Shown here: positions 1 through 12,800 of the stretch, piece by piece
How positions within the stretch are numbered: the first letter of the stretch is position 1
How the letters are laid out: the number at the start of each line of letters is the position of its first letter
DNA from: Dissophora ornata
Taxonomy: Eukaryota; Mortierellomycota; Mortierellomycetes; Mortierellales; Mortierellaceae
Direction: 5' to 3'
Length of the DNA: 37,019 nt
Assembly: GCA_025201705.1 (NCBI GenBank)
Contig: MU616788.1
Span: forward strand, 5,507 to 42,525
Notes under the pieces: generated by a model
Databases searched by the model: none
What the model saw: only the letters and a program-made list of their open reading frames with translations
What the model was told of the DNA's origin: nothing
Translations under genes and position numbers: made by a program

Positions 1-63
1 AAAAAAAAAAAAAAAAAGAAGAAAAGAGGCAGCGAAAATATGTTCATTGGGCAAATCATTATT

Positions 64-1756
64 TTACAACCCTTTGGCTGCCTGCGTCTGAGCCCAGAGC
101 TGTCTAAACGCTTCGAGTTGCTTCTCTTCTTTCTCCTTGTAAGCCTGCTGCTTTACATCCCGGACACTGGATACAGCAGCGCCCCGACTTGGACCGAATG
201 GGCCCACCGACGGCGAGTCTGCACCTGCCGCACAGTGTCTCTTTGCATCCCTAGCCTCCTTCTTACGTCTTTCGGCGGCCAACATGGACTTGTAATCGTC
301 GCCCCCGCCCATCAAATCTTGCTCTGGCAGCTCCACATCAGGCGAGCGTTCTCGGCGATTGAATTCAGTCTGGGCTCGCCTCTTTTCAAGCATCGCTTCT
401 CTACCGGTTGACTTGGGCACGAGCTCATCAAGAACAGCCTCCTTGGTCTTGCGATAAGCCCGGTTTTCCGCACGTTGCTGAAGTCGGTTGTAATGATCCC
501 TATCCTCTTTGTCAACGACTAAAATGTTCATGTAATATCAGACATGAATTCTAGGTTTAGTTTTGGCCATAAGTACATGCTGTCGCCTACGCTTAAGGTG
601 GCGTATCGAATGGATTACCTTCATCAGCTGTCATTGGTCTTCTGGACAGTCCCTGAGGCCCCATAGACGGGGGTAGGGACGGTCCCAATGTCCTTCTGGA
701 GGTGGAATCAGTGCTAGAAGCTGTTGATTTTCCGGTGAGTCGACTTACTTCTTGAGCAAATCGAGTGTTGGTCATTGTATCGATGGAGTCGCGGATTGCC
801 TCCACTTTGTTCATATCCTCCTCGCCGATCTTTTTCGCGAACCCCCACTTGTACTTTGTGGTGTCCTTGCTTGATAATTGGGACGATCTGATGCCCTTGT
901 AATAAGACTCTAATATATGTGACAATCCAGTATGAATCGAGAAGATGTTGAGCATATTGATGTAGAGGTTACAATAGTTGCATACTATCCACGATGTATA
1001 CAGCATCACAACATACCATCAAGATCAAAGTCGTTCCACGCACGGACGAATTTCTTGAAATACCGACGAGCGTCATCCGCACTCAAGTCCTCAAAATACT
1101 TTTTCTTGGACTTTCGAAGCCATAATCTGAACTCTGCTGATTTCGTGAAGTAGTCGTCTTCCGTAATGGCTACGTGGCGCGAGGAAGAAGAGAACAATAG
1201 GAGGTCAGAAAGTTTCAAGAGATGCAGTATGCGTCCGTCATGACGTTTTAAGGGAATACTTACTCTTGATCAAAGACTTTGCCTTTTTGATCATCTCGTC
1301 CTCCTCACTTGCGCTGTCTGCCTCGCTCCCAGTCCCTGACTCTGAGCCTGACTCCGAACCTGACCTATTATTGTCGCTGACATCTAGTCCCTTTGATGGT
1401 CGATGGTGTCGACCATTACTCCTGTCCTTGTCGGTGTCGCGTCGTGAGCTCTTTCTTGGACTGCGATGATCACGATCACGATCTCGCGCACGATCATCAT
1501 CCTTATCTTTCCTAGCTGAGCGTCTTTTTTCTGCTTCTTCATCGCTATCTTGACGTGAAGATCGGTGTCTCTTTGAGCTGCTATCGTCCTTCTTAGAGGA
1601 AGGGTGATCGCGGCTTGTTGAATGCGAAGAAGGGTGATCGCGGCTCTTTTCACTACGCCCCCGTTCCTTGTCAGGCCTGCGGCTGCTATGGCCGTCTGTG
1701 CTTCTGTCTCGCTTCCTGCTGCTACTGCTACTGTTATGTTGATCCCTTGAGGACAT
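64..1756 (-). CDS. SCI1-like (style cell-cycle inhibitor 1 family) nuclear protein
   Basis: Four exons read on the minus strand: 1756-1264, 1169-1017, 909-619 and 518-64. They join in phase to 463 residues. The N-terminal ~160 residues are Ser/Arg/Asp/Lys-rich, RS-like and low-complexity, which suggests a nuclear speckle or splicing-associated protein. A conserved core follows (ITEDDYF, then EFRLWL, YFEDLS, RRYFKKFVRAWN), then YYKGI, a GP-rich linker, and a C-terminal block with GREAMLEKRRA and LMGGGDDYKSML. This order matches the eukaryotic family that includes plant SCI1. The start at 1756 was chosen over an in-frame ATG at 1813 because it begins the RS-like tract directly; either is possible. 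Each donor and acceptor preserves phase (for example the split GAA-G/TC codon at 619/518). The gene diverges from the delta-5 desaturase. SCI1 itself is a plant cell-cycle inhibitor; the fungal function is unknown. Confidence 0.85.
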
Positions 1757-1972
1757 TGCGTTGGTGCTGCGTACTGTGTTGGTGAAAGACGAATGCGCAA
1801 TTCCATGCAGCAACGTCCTGTTTCAAAACGCGAACAAATCACGTGAGTGAATCAGAAAAGGTTGGGGGCCGACCCCTGTTGAAAAGGTCGATACGCTTCC
1901 ACACCCCCCCTACCCGTTGATTTATCCTTCCCTTCCTCATCCTTCCCCTCTTGCAATTCTCTTGAGTATATG
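1757..1972. promoter_or_regulatory. Divergent promoter between SCI1-like gene and delta-5 desaturase
   Basis: Only 216 bases separate the two start codons, so both genes must share this interval for initiation and 5' leaders. The desaturase side (about 1895-1965) is a C/T-rich block, a common leader type in these fungi. No clear TATA box is placed. Binding sites are not assigned. Confidence 0.6.
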
Positions 1973-4219
1973 ATGGGCGTTGAAAAGACCTTCACCTGGT
2001 ACAGCATTCCCGCATCAAGCATGAAGCATCAATAAAAAATATATAGTAAACGGAGATGCTGCGATCCGCCCCCTTGTGCCTGAATCGGGCAAAGCAAATC
2101 CTAAATCGCCCTCTTCTTCTTGACATCGTCCATCAGGCAAGAGCTGGCAACACACAACACCGGGGGCGATTTGTTCGTCGCTATTCGTGGCAACGTAAGT
2201 GCTCAATGGCTTCAATGGCTGTTATTGATGCCTGGCCACACTCTCGGAGCTTTTTGTGCAACAGAGTTATCGGCGTCGTCGGCTCATTTACCAGCCAGAG
2301 CAACAACCCGCCCTTGCCTATTTGTTTAAATTGTAGCCTTGCGCATGTAATTGTCTTCCCATTTTAACGATATGTTGTTGTATCGCTGCAGGTCTATGAT
2401 GTTACCAAGTTCCTGAACAGACACCCTGGCGGCGTGGACACGCTCCTGCTTGGAGCCGGCCGAGATGTGACTCCGGTACGGTTTACGCATCAGTTTTTTC
2501 AAGCGTTGCGCATGTTTTCTTTTCTCTTTCGTGGCACGCACATGCGCGCGTCACTCCCATGCGCGAATCAGAAACAAAAAAACAAGGAGTGGGATTATCA
2601 ATGCGGAATGCTTTTTTAGTTTATTTTAGCGCTAAAAAAATCGCGCCACTTCTTGTTTTACTCGCAATGTCTAAATAGGTCTTCGAGATGTACCACGAGT
2701 TTGGCGCTGTGGATGCGGTTATGAAGTACTATCCACGTACCCATGCACAGCTACATCGACATTCGGCATACTGGTCTGTGAGGAGACGAGGGATCTAATA
2801 CAACGCATCTCGCCCATTGTCTTTCCATATAGGAAGTTCTATGTTGGAAAGCTGACCACCAACGAGCTGCCCATCTTCCCTGAGCCAACCGCATTCCACA
2901 AGACTGTCAAGACAAGGGTGGAGGGCTACTTTAAGGATCAGGGCAAGGATCCCAAGGTAAATGCCCGCTCATTGCCGTTGAAAAGCGAAAACCGCAACCG
3001 AACCGGGAGTCTCGCTAACGCAGCGAGGCACTTATTCTTTGACCGAATATAGAACAGACTAGAGATTTGGGGACGTTACTCCGTTATCTTCGGCGCGCTC
3101 ATTGGCTCCTACTATGCGCAATTATTTGTGCCATTTGTTGTCGAGCGTACTTGGCTCCAAGTCATCTTTGCAGTCATCATGGGCTTTGCCTGCGCTCAGG
3201 TTGGACTTAACCCTCTTCATGACGCCTCCCACTTTTCAGGTACGGTCTGTCCTGCATCTTGTGTTTTTGCACTAATCTCCTTTTTTTTTGAGTGATATCT
3301 AATACGCTCATTCGTATTGTTCGTTGCAGTGACTCACAACCCTACCGTATGGAAGATTCTCGGTGCGACCCACGACTTTTTCAACGGCGCCTCGTATCTT
3401 GTCTGGATGTACCAGCACATGCTCGGCCACCACCCTTACACCAACATTGCTGGAGCAGACCCTGATGTCTCTACCTCAGAGCCGGACGTCCGCCGCATCA
3501 AGCCCAACCAAAAGTGGTTCGTGAACCACATCAACCAGCACATGTTTGTCCCTTTCCTGTATGGACTGCTGGCATTCAAAGTCAGATTCCAAGATATCAA
3601 CATTCTCTACTTTGTCAAGACCAACGATGCCATCCGTGTCAACCCGATCAGCCCGTGGCACACCGTCATGTTCTGGGGTGGCAAGGCGTTCTTTGTTTGG
3701 TACCGCTTGATCCTGCCCATGCAGTATCTGCCGATGCGCAAAGTCCTGATCTTGTTCACGATCGCAGACATGATTTCATCTTACTGGCTGGCATTGACCT
3801 TCCAAGCCAACCACGTCGTTGAGGAGGTTGAGTGGCCCTTGCCTGACGAGAATGGAATGATCCAGAAGGATTGGGCTGCCATGCAGGTTGAGACTACTCA
3901 AGATTACGCTCACGACTCGCACATCTGGACCAGCATCACTGGCAGTTTGAACTATCAGGCTGTCCATCATTTGTTCCCCAACGTCTCCCAGCACTATTAC
4001 CCCGAGATCTTGTCTATCATCCGCAATACCTGCACTGAGTACAAAGTGCCTTATCTCGTCAAGGTAATTATGACTTGAATGTTATTTGCAGAGATTATGA
4101 TCACTGAAAAGAAGTCATAATTAACATGTTTCAAATGAAACTAGGATACCTTCTGGCAAGCATTCGCTTCTCATTTGGAGCACTTGCGCGTCCTTGGACT
4201 TCGTCCCAAGAGCGAATAG
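1973..4219 (+). CDS. Delta-5 fatty acid desaturase with N-terminal cytochrome b5 domain
   Basis: Eight exons: 1973-1998, 2137-2194, 2392-2475, 2679-2725, 2833-2956, 3053-3239, 3330-4063 and 4145-4219. They join in phase to 444 residues, against about 446 for the M. alpina enzyme. It is a front-end desaturase that introduces the delta-5 double bond into dihomo-gamma-linolenic acid to give arachidonic acid (and the omega-3 counterpart), acting in the ER membrane with cytochrome b5 electron donation. The fused b5 domain shows the heme motif HPGG (residues 39-42) and a second His at 62. The three histidine boxes are HDASH (169-173), HMLGHH (205-210) and QAVHH (385-389); the Gln in the third box is the front-end hallmark. 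Near-identity over long stretches to the M. alpina delta-5 enzyme separates it from delta-6, whose third box is QIEHH. An ATG at 1970 is also in frame. The gene looks intact. Confidence 0.96.
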
Positions 4220-5104
4220 AGAGTCCACTGATAGCGAAGCGTCTACGCTTCTGGGCTAACGAGCTCATTTCGTGGAGTCATTGTCAGGCAGTTTTGATTT
4301 GTAGTAGTATAGAAAACAACCTAGTATGTATTCCTCGGATACCTGCCTTTTTATCCAAGGAAACATGATTAAACATGATTTGGGCTGCGATTTAGGCTGC
4401 GATTCATGGAAGACGCGTCTTTTTAAACTCTGCAGGAATTGCATGCTATCGGTTGCCATTACTTAAGCGTGTTGTGAGAAGAGCAGCGAATATGTCTGGT
4501 CTGATGCGTTTGTGACCTTCTTGGGCGCGTGCAACTGTTTGTTAGGGGTCGGTAGCACCAGGCAAACAAACATTTGCGTGGGGGAGGATGTGTTGGTCAT
4601 CCCATCGAAAGGAAAAAAAAAAGGGGTATGCCATGCCACCGCGGGCCTGAAAGCGTGAACAACAACAAGCATATACACCAGGAACAATAAAGGTGCTGAC
4701 CCAGGAGGTTTGTCTGTTCACCCTCATCCTGTTGCGGCCAGATGACCATGGAATAAATATACAGCGGCTTGTCCTGTCTTATTCATGTTTTTGTCTTTTC
4801 TTTCGCCTCTGCCCTTGCCAAGTTCCTCTTTCTTCACTGTCTTCCTTAATGCCTTCCTGTTTCTTGCATTCTGTTGTTTGAGCGCGACTTTAGTCCTGAG
4901 CTTTCTTTCGATTTTCCCCAAAGCAGATTAGGCTGAAGGTTGCCTTTCATGCAGTAACGTCCTCAAGATTCACCGTTTCAGTCACACCTTTTTCATCTTC
5001 CCTGTCTTTCAACCCTCCCCAAAAACGACGCTAAAACGAAAGGGGGTACTTATCGCTTTTCGCACGGACAAAAACCATCTTTGGCAAAGCAGTAAATTGC
5101 AGCC
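4220..5104. other. Intergenic region between desaturase and DMP-like gene
   Basis: No open frame here resembles a gene. It holds the desaturase 3' UTR and the upstream region of the next gene. A T/C-rich stretch at about 4770-4900 and runs of A or T are visible; short frames on both strands are low-complexity. A tandem GATTAAACATG-like duplication sits near 4364-4380. Confidence 0.6.
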
Positions 5105-6716
5105 ATGGATGTCAAGCTCGTATCATCAATCACCCGCCTAGCAAATTATATGCCGCTTGGCTCCTATGTTATCTACACAGCCTTGTAAGCGGACTACCGA
5201 AAAATTGCTATCAAGAGGCTGTCTACAATTGTGCGATTTATCTCTCATTCTTTTCGCCTATCGCTTCTGTTCAATGTTCAAAATGACACTAGAGAAACGT
5301 ATTCGTTCTCGTTAGGGACCACACCAGCGCCTGTGACGACTGTGATCGAGACACCAACCTCCAACTACACATGCTACTATTACCCAGGAGCAGGATTCAC
5401 ATACACGACATGCACAGATGATCAATCAAGTGCTTTAATCATCTCGTTGTCGATAGGGTTCTTTCTGGCAGTGTTTTTGTCGTTCTTGAAACAGGTGCCT
5501 ATTAATGGCACGCCTCCCTTGGCGGATCCCCCAGCAAACAATCTAGCGGCAGGAACAGGGTCTGGAGGAGGAGGAGGAGGAGGAGGAGTTGACAAGTTGG
5601 CGGAACAAAGGCCGCAGAGGAGAAAGTACCGGCGGGGCATTGTGTAAGTGCTTTTTGACAGTTGCTTGATTAATTATACTTGGAGAGCGTTTAACTCACC
5701 ATAAGTGCTGCGTTGTTCATTATTCATAAAACCAAAAGATACGCGGAAGGTAAGACTGATAAGTCTTTCAATAGTAGTCATCAGGAACGACTTCTACGGT
5801 CACTGAAGACTGACTGCTTCCCTCTTTGACCTTTAATGACATTTTCAGGGAACTTTTACTATCTGGACTTTGGCGAGTAAGTTTATGCCTGCTGGTGGGC
5901 CGGGATTCAGAAGAGTAATAGCAGATCAACTTACCATTTCTACATCTGTGTACTACTAGTTCCCATGTGTGGGGTCACGCTGCGCTTTCCTTCGTCGCTT
6001 TCGGTACACTCTCCCTCTTTTCAGCCTCCGTCAGTCAATGTCTCTTTCCGTCAATCAAGCCCTGGATTTTTGTCTTCACGCAAATCATTCTCCTCGTCAT
6101 CTGCTGCTTCATCGCCATGTTCTGGGTTGACGACCCCACGCTCTCCATCGGTCTTATGGTCGTCCCACAGACCGATTCCTATCCGACTCAGACATCAGGA
6201 GGCAGCGTTAACAGTCCTAGTGGCGCCCCTGCTACGTCTGCAGCAGCTGCCACAACGTACAACGCGAGTACGAGTACAACTGCGCTACCATTGGCAGCGA
6301 CAGCGTCTGGACAACCTGGACAATCAACTGCATTATCATCGAATGGTATGACTTTTGCATTAGCATCAGATCCTTCGAGGACGTCAGCTGGGCTTGCGAA
6401 TGTGGCACTGGCAAATAATGTGATGAACTCTGCGATGGCGTCGACATCGGCGCTCTCGAGCGCAACAACAGCTGTAGGTGGTGGAGGAGGTGTCGGCCGG
6501 ACGAGCCTACAGGCAAAACGCACTGCGACCATGTCGTCTGTGAATGAAAAACAGGGTTATGTGGACCAAGAGGATGGTCGGGAATGGTACGGCGTAGGGG
6601 TCTACGAGGAAAGCGAAGAAGCCGTTGTGTCAGCGTCAGTGCCAGCATCGGCAACATCATCAGATTATGGTGTCGTGAAAGATGAAATGGGCCACCTTTC
6701 TCTCAAGATGGAGTAG
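5105..6716 (+). CDS. DMP/DUF679-family multispanning membrane protein (fungal homologue)
   Basis: Five exons: 5105-5184, 5293-5643, 5739-5749 (11 nt), 5849-5876 (28 nt) and 5960-6716. They join in phase to 408 residues. The N-terminus (TRLANYMPLGSYVIYTAL) matches the first helix of plant DMP proteins. A Cys-bearing loop follows, then a helix at about 74-92 ending in FLSF, the YAEGNFYYLDFGD motif, and a helix pair beginning VWGHAALSFVAF (about 160-180) and about 190-211, with the CLFPS and PTLSIGLMV landmarks. Plant DMPs are four-pass endomembrane proteins linked to membrane remodelling and gamete fusion. Two additions are seen here: a Gly-rich linker encoded by a GGA repeat (about 5566-5588) between helices 2 and 3, and a Ser/Thr/Ala-rich tail of about 180 residues. 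The exon 2 acceptor (5293) was chosen because it is the one that keeps frame. AATAAA lies at about 6741. The fungal role is unknown. Confidence 0.72.
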
Positions 6717-6808
6717 TTCTGGATACGAGCATTTCTTGTAATAAATATAGCTGGGCATTTTTTTTATAGAGGCGAACATATAAAGACTACTACTTAGTTC
6801 TCTCAAGA

Positions 6809-9800
6809 TTACTTCAGGATCCAGGCCTGCCCCTTAGGAACCAAGTGTTCCATGCGTCTCAGCAATGTGACCAAGAATTGTTTTTCTGTCTTCTGGATCT
6901 GTGGATCGAATGCCAAGCGGAGCAGTCTGGCAGCCGTCAGGTTATCGCTGGAAGATGCGGACCCATTGCCTCGCACGCTCATGATGATATCCGGCATGAG
7001 CAACGACATACGACCCAGAACTGTCCGTTGGTGCTCGGCTTGCCTTTCCGCATCTTCACCGCCACCTTCAACAGTTTCTGTAGAAATACTCTCCAGGAAT
7101 TCTTGTTGCCATAGCTCGAACTCATCGTCTTCGAGGATGTTGTAGTCCATTCCAGATACAGCACCTACACTGCCACTGTTTTGAGAATCATCATGTTCCA
7201 GATCGTGATCATCCGCCATGGCCAGCAGTTTGGCTTCAGCGTCATCGACTGGAGATGTTCGCGTTGACGCACCTTCCTGGCTCTCCAAGGAGTAGTTTTC
7301 CCGTAGATCACGGGTTAACACGTCCTGTTCATCCCACCACAACAAGGCCGCTCCACTCAGCAGCAATACGAGTCCTTTGGCAAAGACCTTTGGTTGGCTT
7401 GACACCAGAACGAGTAGATCCAAGATCCTCTGGAGCCATGTGAACCTCAGGGCGTTTTTCTTCTTGCGCTGTGCTGTAGTCAGCAAATGGCGGCGCTCGC
7501 CAATACCAGCGTTCATGGTGTAGAGGAGGACAGAAATTGCAGACTCTGCCAGCATCCTATTGGTATTGTTGGCTCCAGAGGCGTCGACAGCAGAGATGTG
7601 GCCGCTAACAATCAACAGTGCCGCCTGGGCCACCTGAGTGAGCCTTCCCTCTTGCTGAGAGGTAAGATATCCAGCCCGGTAGAGGGATGCGATTCCGATA
7701 GCTTGCTTGAGCACGCGCGCACCGGCATTGGCCTGAGCCTCCGAGGAAGTAGAAGTATCCAAGTGGGCGGCATCCAGATGCGATAAAGACATCAGCGACA
7801 AGTCTGCCAGGCGCCTCAGAACGCGCTGTGCGGTCATGGGTTCATCGAACGAAACCTGGTAGAACACGCGCAGGATAACAGCTCGCAGCTCACCCAGTAG
7901 TTCTTTTGCATCCTCCGAAAGGGGTTGCGCCTGGTTAGTCTTGTTCAAGGAGCTGCCAACAGACGACGAGGAGCGGCCTTGACGGTACGATTTTACGTGG
8001 TTACTCAAGGTGTCCAAGAAAACGAGCTGGAGCACCTCGACCTCAGGATCATGAGCTGTCCTGTTGGTGCCATCTTGGTTGAAAAACAGGACTTTGACCA
8101 ATTTCTCGACCAAGTCAATGACACGCGAGTTTGGCAAGGTGACTCTCTTGGCAAGACTATCCAGCCCACGAACCTTGTCCAGCTCCGACAAGGCTTGATC
8201 GCCTTCTGATGCAACAAGGGGTAGTCCTCCCAGAGCCAAGATCCGGCCCAGTCCCTCTTCTCCAACAAACAGCTCCTCTTCAGATAATCCGGCGTCCTGT
8301 TGAGGACCGCCCGCAGAAGTATCGAGCTTAAAACTTGACAGACTCATAATCAAAAACTCCATTAATGATGTTGAGGTATTAGCGTGTCTCGATGCCATAT
8401 GTATCGCTGGTACGATCAGTCGTGGCTCCAGCGCTACTAGCTGCGTCAGCAGTGGGAACCAATTCACAGCTGGCAGTGGTGTCGGAAGAGTATGAATCGT
8501 ATACAACAGCAACTCCAATGCTGCGCTATACGATTTCTGAGCTCTCTGAGCAGTGCCCATCTGAAGAGGCTCCCAAAGACCATCCCAGAGCGCACGTAAC
8601 CAAGAGGTTGGTGCGGGCAATCGAGAATAATCCTTAGGTTCGCTACTCGTGCCAATCACCTTTCCAGAATCGGCTTGGCCTAAGCGATGGACATGGCATG
8701 CGATATGACCAAGGACCATTGCTGCTAAGCGTCCGGCTTTGAGGTCTTGAACCATCATGGCGGATTTTGCAGAGGGCGCCTTGATTCCTGGGATCACCAC
8801 TGCATGTGCAGCGGATGAAGTAGCTCCTGCAGCGTCGCTTGAAGCAGAAGTTGTGATTAAAATGGATAGACCGCTCAGTTCCAATAAAGTAGACAGGGCA
8901 GAGTTGGTGACAGCTGCCATGACTGCTGGGTTGACTGACGAAGTCAGGTAGGAAAATAGGCCATGGCTGCCTACAGACGTGACAGTTGGGCCGTGTAACC
9001 AGTCGATTCCAAAGAGAGATGCGAGTGCAACGACAGCAGTGTGTCGTGCAGCAGAAGTTGGGGTGATACGGATAAGGTTGACAAGTGAGTGGATGCGTCC
9101 TGCAAAGAGTGAGATCTCGCTCGAGAGTGGGTTGCGAACGTCGAGATTCGTATGGATCATCTGGCAGAACGGAACCGTGAAGTGGACAAGCTGCGGCTGC
9201 AAATCTCTCTACAGTTACGTTGATGGGAGTAGCGAACAGTGTTAGAGGCACACAGGTGCAGTTCAGGCACAGACACATCCGATAGTACGATGGTCCGATT
9301 GTTTTTTGTGTTACCCTTGATGTCACCGTCAAAAGCGCACGGTCCAACAACTCCGTGTCCGCTTTGCGTTCCTCAGACGAGGCCTCTGTTCGATCCGAGA
9401 AAGCAATGACCCAAGGAGCACCCAACAGTCTAGCCAAAGACTGCGCTGAAGACGCTTGCTGTTGATTCTCTAGGAATGCCTCTAGATCGTTCCTGGCCAT
9501 CGTCTTGATTCTCTGGACAGCCTCCACTTCCGCTCCTCCCGCACCGCTCTTGTGGGTCTGTGAGGATGAAGATGCAATAGCAACTGAAAGGCGTGGGAAT
9601 GCAATCAAGATACCTAAGGTCAAAGCGAAGGACGCGGTGTTCAGCTCAAAGACTGCCAGGAGCTGCTGGAGGGTCTGTTGACAGATCTCATTCAATTCCG
9701 CAGTCTTTGTAGGCGAGCCAACCAATCCTGCGAGCACGTTGCAGAACGCCCATCCCGCGGCAAACGTAGCCCAGTTTGAGATTTCACTATTTGCGCAAGA

Positions 9801-12800
9801 AGCAATTATACACAGGGAAACTGTCAGCATTTGCTTGTTGTGTACAGAAAAATGGCCTTATCATGGGTTGGCGTACCTTGAAGTGTTCGTGTTTGCAGCA
9901 TCAGTTTGCAGGCGATCTGTAAAAACCCCAAGGACAGATGCTACGAGCTTTTCGTCTACGGCGGCCAGGGGCGTGACGAAGCTCAGAGAAACCAGGACTG
10001 CGAACTGGACCTCATCACTGCCACCGACATCGGACAGAGACTCAGGACGGACAAAATTCTGGAGGAGATGTTTGGCCAACATAGAGCTCTGCACAGTCGA
10101 GGCAGGATGTGAGTGTCGATGGAGCGACAAGATAATGCCTATGTAAAGACTAAATGTTAGTGCTTGCTTCAGCAAACCTCCAAAGACAACATGTGTGCAC
10201 TTCTATGTGGAATCATTACCTGTGATTGCGAACAGGGCATTGGCACAGTGCGCTGGGACGTAGCCGTCGGTGATTTTCTTGTAAAGGTCTCCGATTAACG
10301 TTTCGGCAATCACCAATGTCTGAGTATCATCACTCGACACCCACATGTTGTCAAATAAAGCCGTCCATCCTTCCAATGCCGAAATACGCTCCACTAGATG
10401 ATCTGTCAATGTCACGTCCGTCAATGCAGTCATTACGTTCCTGTAGCTCTGCCTGGCCCTGATCGCCTCTAAAGAGTCGTCCACTTCCCCAGTAGGATCG
10501 TCGTTATTGTTATTTCTTGAAGCCGACGGTAGCTTCTCCACTACAGAAGAGCAGAGCAAACTCGAGAGTGCATAGCCGATTCTTAAGCCCGGGTTAACAT
10601 CCCCAGACTGCCATTTCTGCAAAATGTTGCTCGAGACAACTGTGAGCACTCCCTGAAGTCTATCGAGCTCCAGTGTTCCTGATGCTGCATCTGGTGTAGC
10701 CTTTTTGAATGCTGCATCCTTGAAAAGACCGCGTCTCATGTGCTGTAGCTCATGGCGGACAAGTTTGTCGAGGATCAAGGAAAACTCGTCAACAACTAAA
10801 TGATCCTGAGCCTCCAGGATCCGCTCGCGGATGTAAAGTGATGGCGACTCTGTTGGGAGAATAGGTAAGATTTCAGGTGCCGTGAAGCTTGAGAGTGCCT
10901 TGAGAGCGGCAGCTAGAACCTCAGGATCTTCAGAAGCGAGAAGTGGCTGGATGTAATTGTTGAGAACAGCTTCTCGCAAATCCAAGTAGACCTGAGTATC
11001 TACATGCGTGTGGGTTGTATTTGTCATATTTAATTCGTCGGTGTCTGTGTTGTTTCAAGTACGGAATATTCACAATTAGAAGGCCATACCTTCGTTTCTT
11101 GAGCCAACAATGCCATAAAATACACACATCTCTTGGAGCATCCCAGAGTGTCCAGTTTTCATGGCGTGTTCCGCAACGTGGCACAACAACACGTTCCAGG
11201 CTAAGCGCGGATATACAGTTGGACAATTAGCTGCAGTGTTTCAAAAGAAGTGGTAAATCGAACGTAAACAAAAAGTAAATTCTCGAAATAATGGTACATA
11301 CCGGCCCTTGGCTCAACAACGTTTGCCTCAACGGTCAAATTCATGGTCTCGATGATGGTGCAGAGCGAAGACGCGTACAACTCCACCGACCCAAGCAAGG
11401 TTGCTAGGAAGGGGATGAGAACTTCGGCATACCCAGCTGCATCAAAAGCGCAAATATCCCTACAGGAAAGCAATATGTGTGTCGTGTTAGCTGCAAATTA
11501 AATTAGGAGATGCGGTCTAGAGTCGTTCGTCGGCACCAAAATCGAGCAAATTCTGATGTTACCTGATCGTGGAAAGGACAGCGACCTCCATTTCATACTC
11601 TGGATCGCTTTTCTGTGGCGTCTTTATGAGCCGAGGACGACTCTCGACCCATCCATGAATCACATGGCGAAGAGTCTTCCAAACACGAGGCTGTCGCTTC
11701 CAGACCAGGAACAGGATCCTGACCCCTACTGCTCCCATATGTGAGTGGATAAATTTAGATCCGGACGGAGCATTTGGGATGCCATTGATAAGCGTCAAGA
11801 TGGCTCGCAGGATTCTAGCAGTGACGACTTCGTCCTTGGAAGTGACCAATGAAGGAATGGCCTCTTGCAGCAAATGCAGCTTGACAAGAGGTGAGGGGTC
11901 GACACGGAGCATGTAAATGAATAGCGCCAAAGTGACCAACCGTCCGTCTTCCATCTGCGCCTGTCGTATTGTTGCATTGACTCTCTTATTTTCGTCCGGA
12001 TGGAACATGAACGTTGTATAGATCAAGCTAGAGAGCATGCTCTCATCACCCAAGGTGAGCAAAGGATCTTCCTCAGAAGCATTCCACGTCTGTCGCAAGT
12101 GGTGGACCTCAGCCTGAATCACTGCAGCCATTCCTGAAGTTGCCAAAGGCTCCATCTTGGAGTGAATCTGAAGTTCAGATGTCTTGGGTAAACTTTCGAG
12201 TTTTGTCAAGATCTCGGAGCATTTTTTTGTAACGATCTCCGATTGCGACTCGCCCAGAACTTGAAAGATAGGTAAGAGTGCCATATTGGCAATCATGGTA
12301 CTCATAGGTTCTTCGGCGGCATTGATGAGCGCGTGCATCCAGTCAACAACAACGCGCTGCTCATCCACCGTTGGTGAATCCATCAATATATAGGATAACA
12401 GTGGCCAAAGCGTGTCAAATGGAAGGGTGGGCACAACATATCCTTTCCTGTTCCTGAACAGCGTCTGAATTGATTGCATCAACGGAAGTGTTGCTAGTTC
12501 AAACCGCCTCATATCTGCCATCCATGAAAGCACAATCAACAACAGGCGGCCTCCAAGAACCACCTTGTACTCGGCAGAAACGGACGATTGAGTCGAAGGA
12601 AGGCAGTAGAAATCGACCAATATGCCGATAATTGTTTGAAGAGTCGTGCTGAGCCGAGACCGATCAAGTGGGTAGCGATTGGGTACGGAGCAGAGGTAGT
12701 CAAAGAGGTGGACGACAAAAGGTTCCATATCCGAGTCGAAAAGACAAGTGTTGAGAGTCTTGGTGAGCCACAGAACAGCGGTGCCAGAGACAATGGACAT

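Noticed and set aside
1..17. Poly-A at the window start as a retroposon tail
   Set aside because: It is at the window edge with no visible element body; cannot be judged.
9739..10146. Plus-strand frame inside the focadhesin-like gene
   Set aside because: It is antisense to well-supported exons and introns with correct phase.
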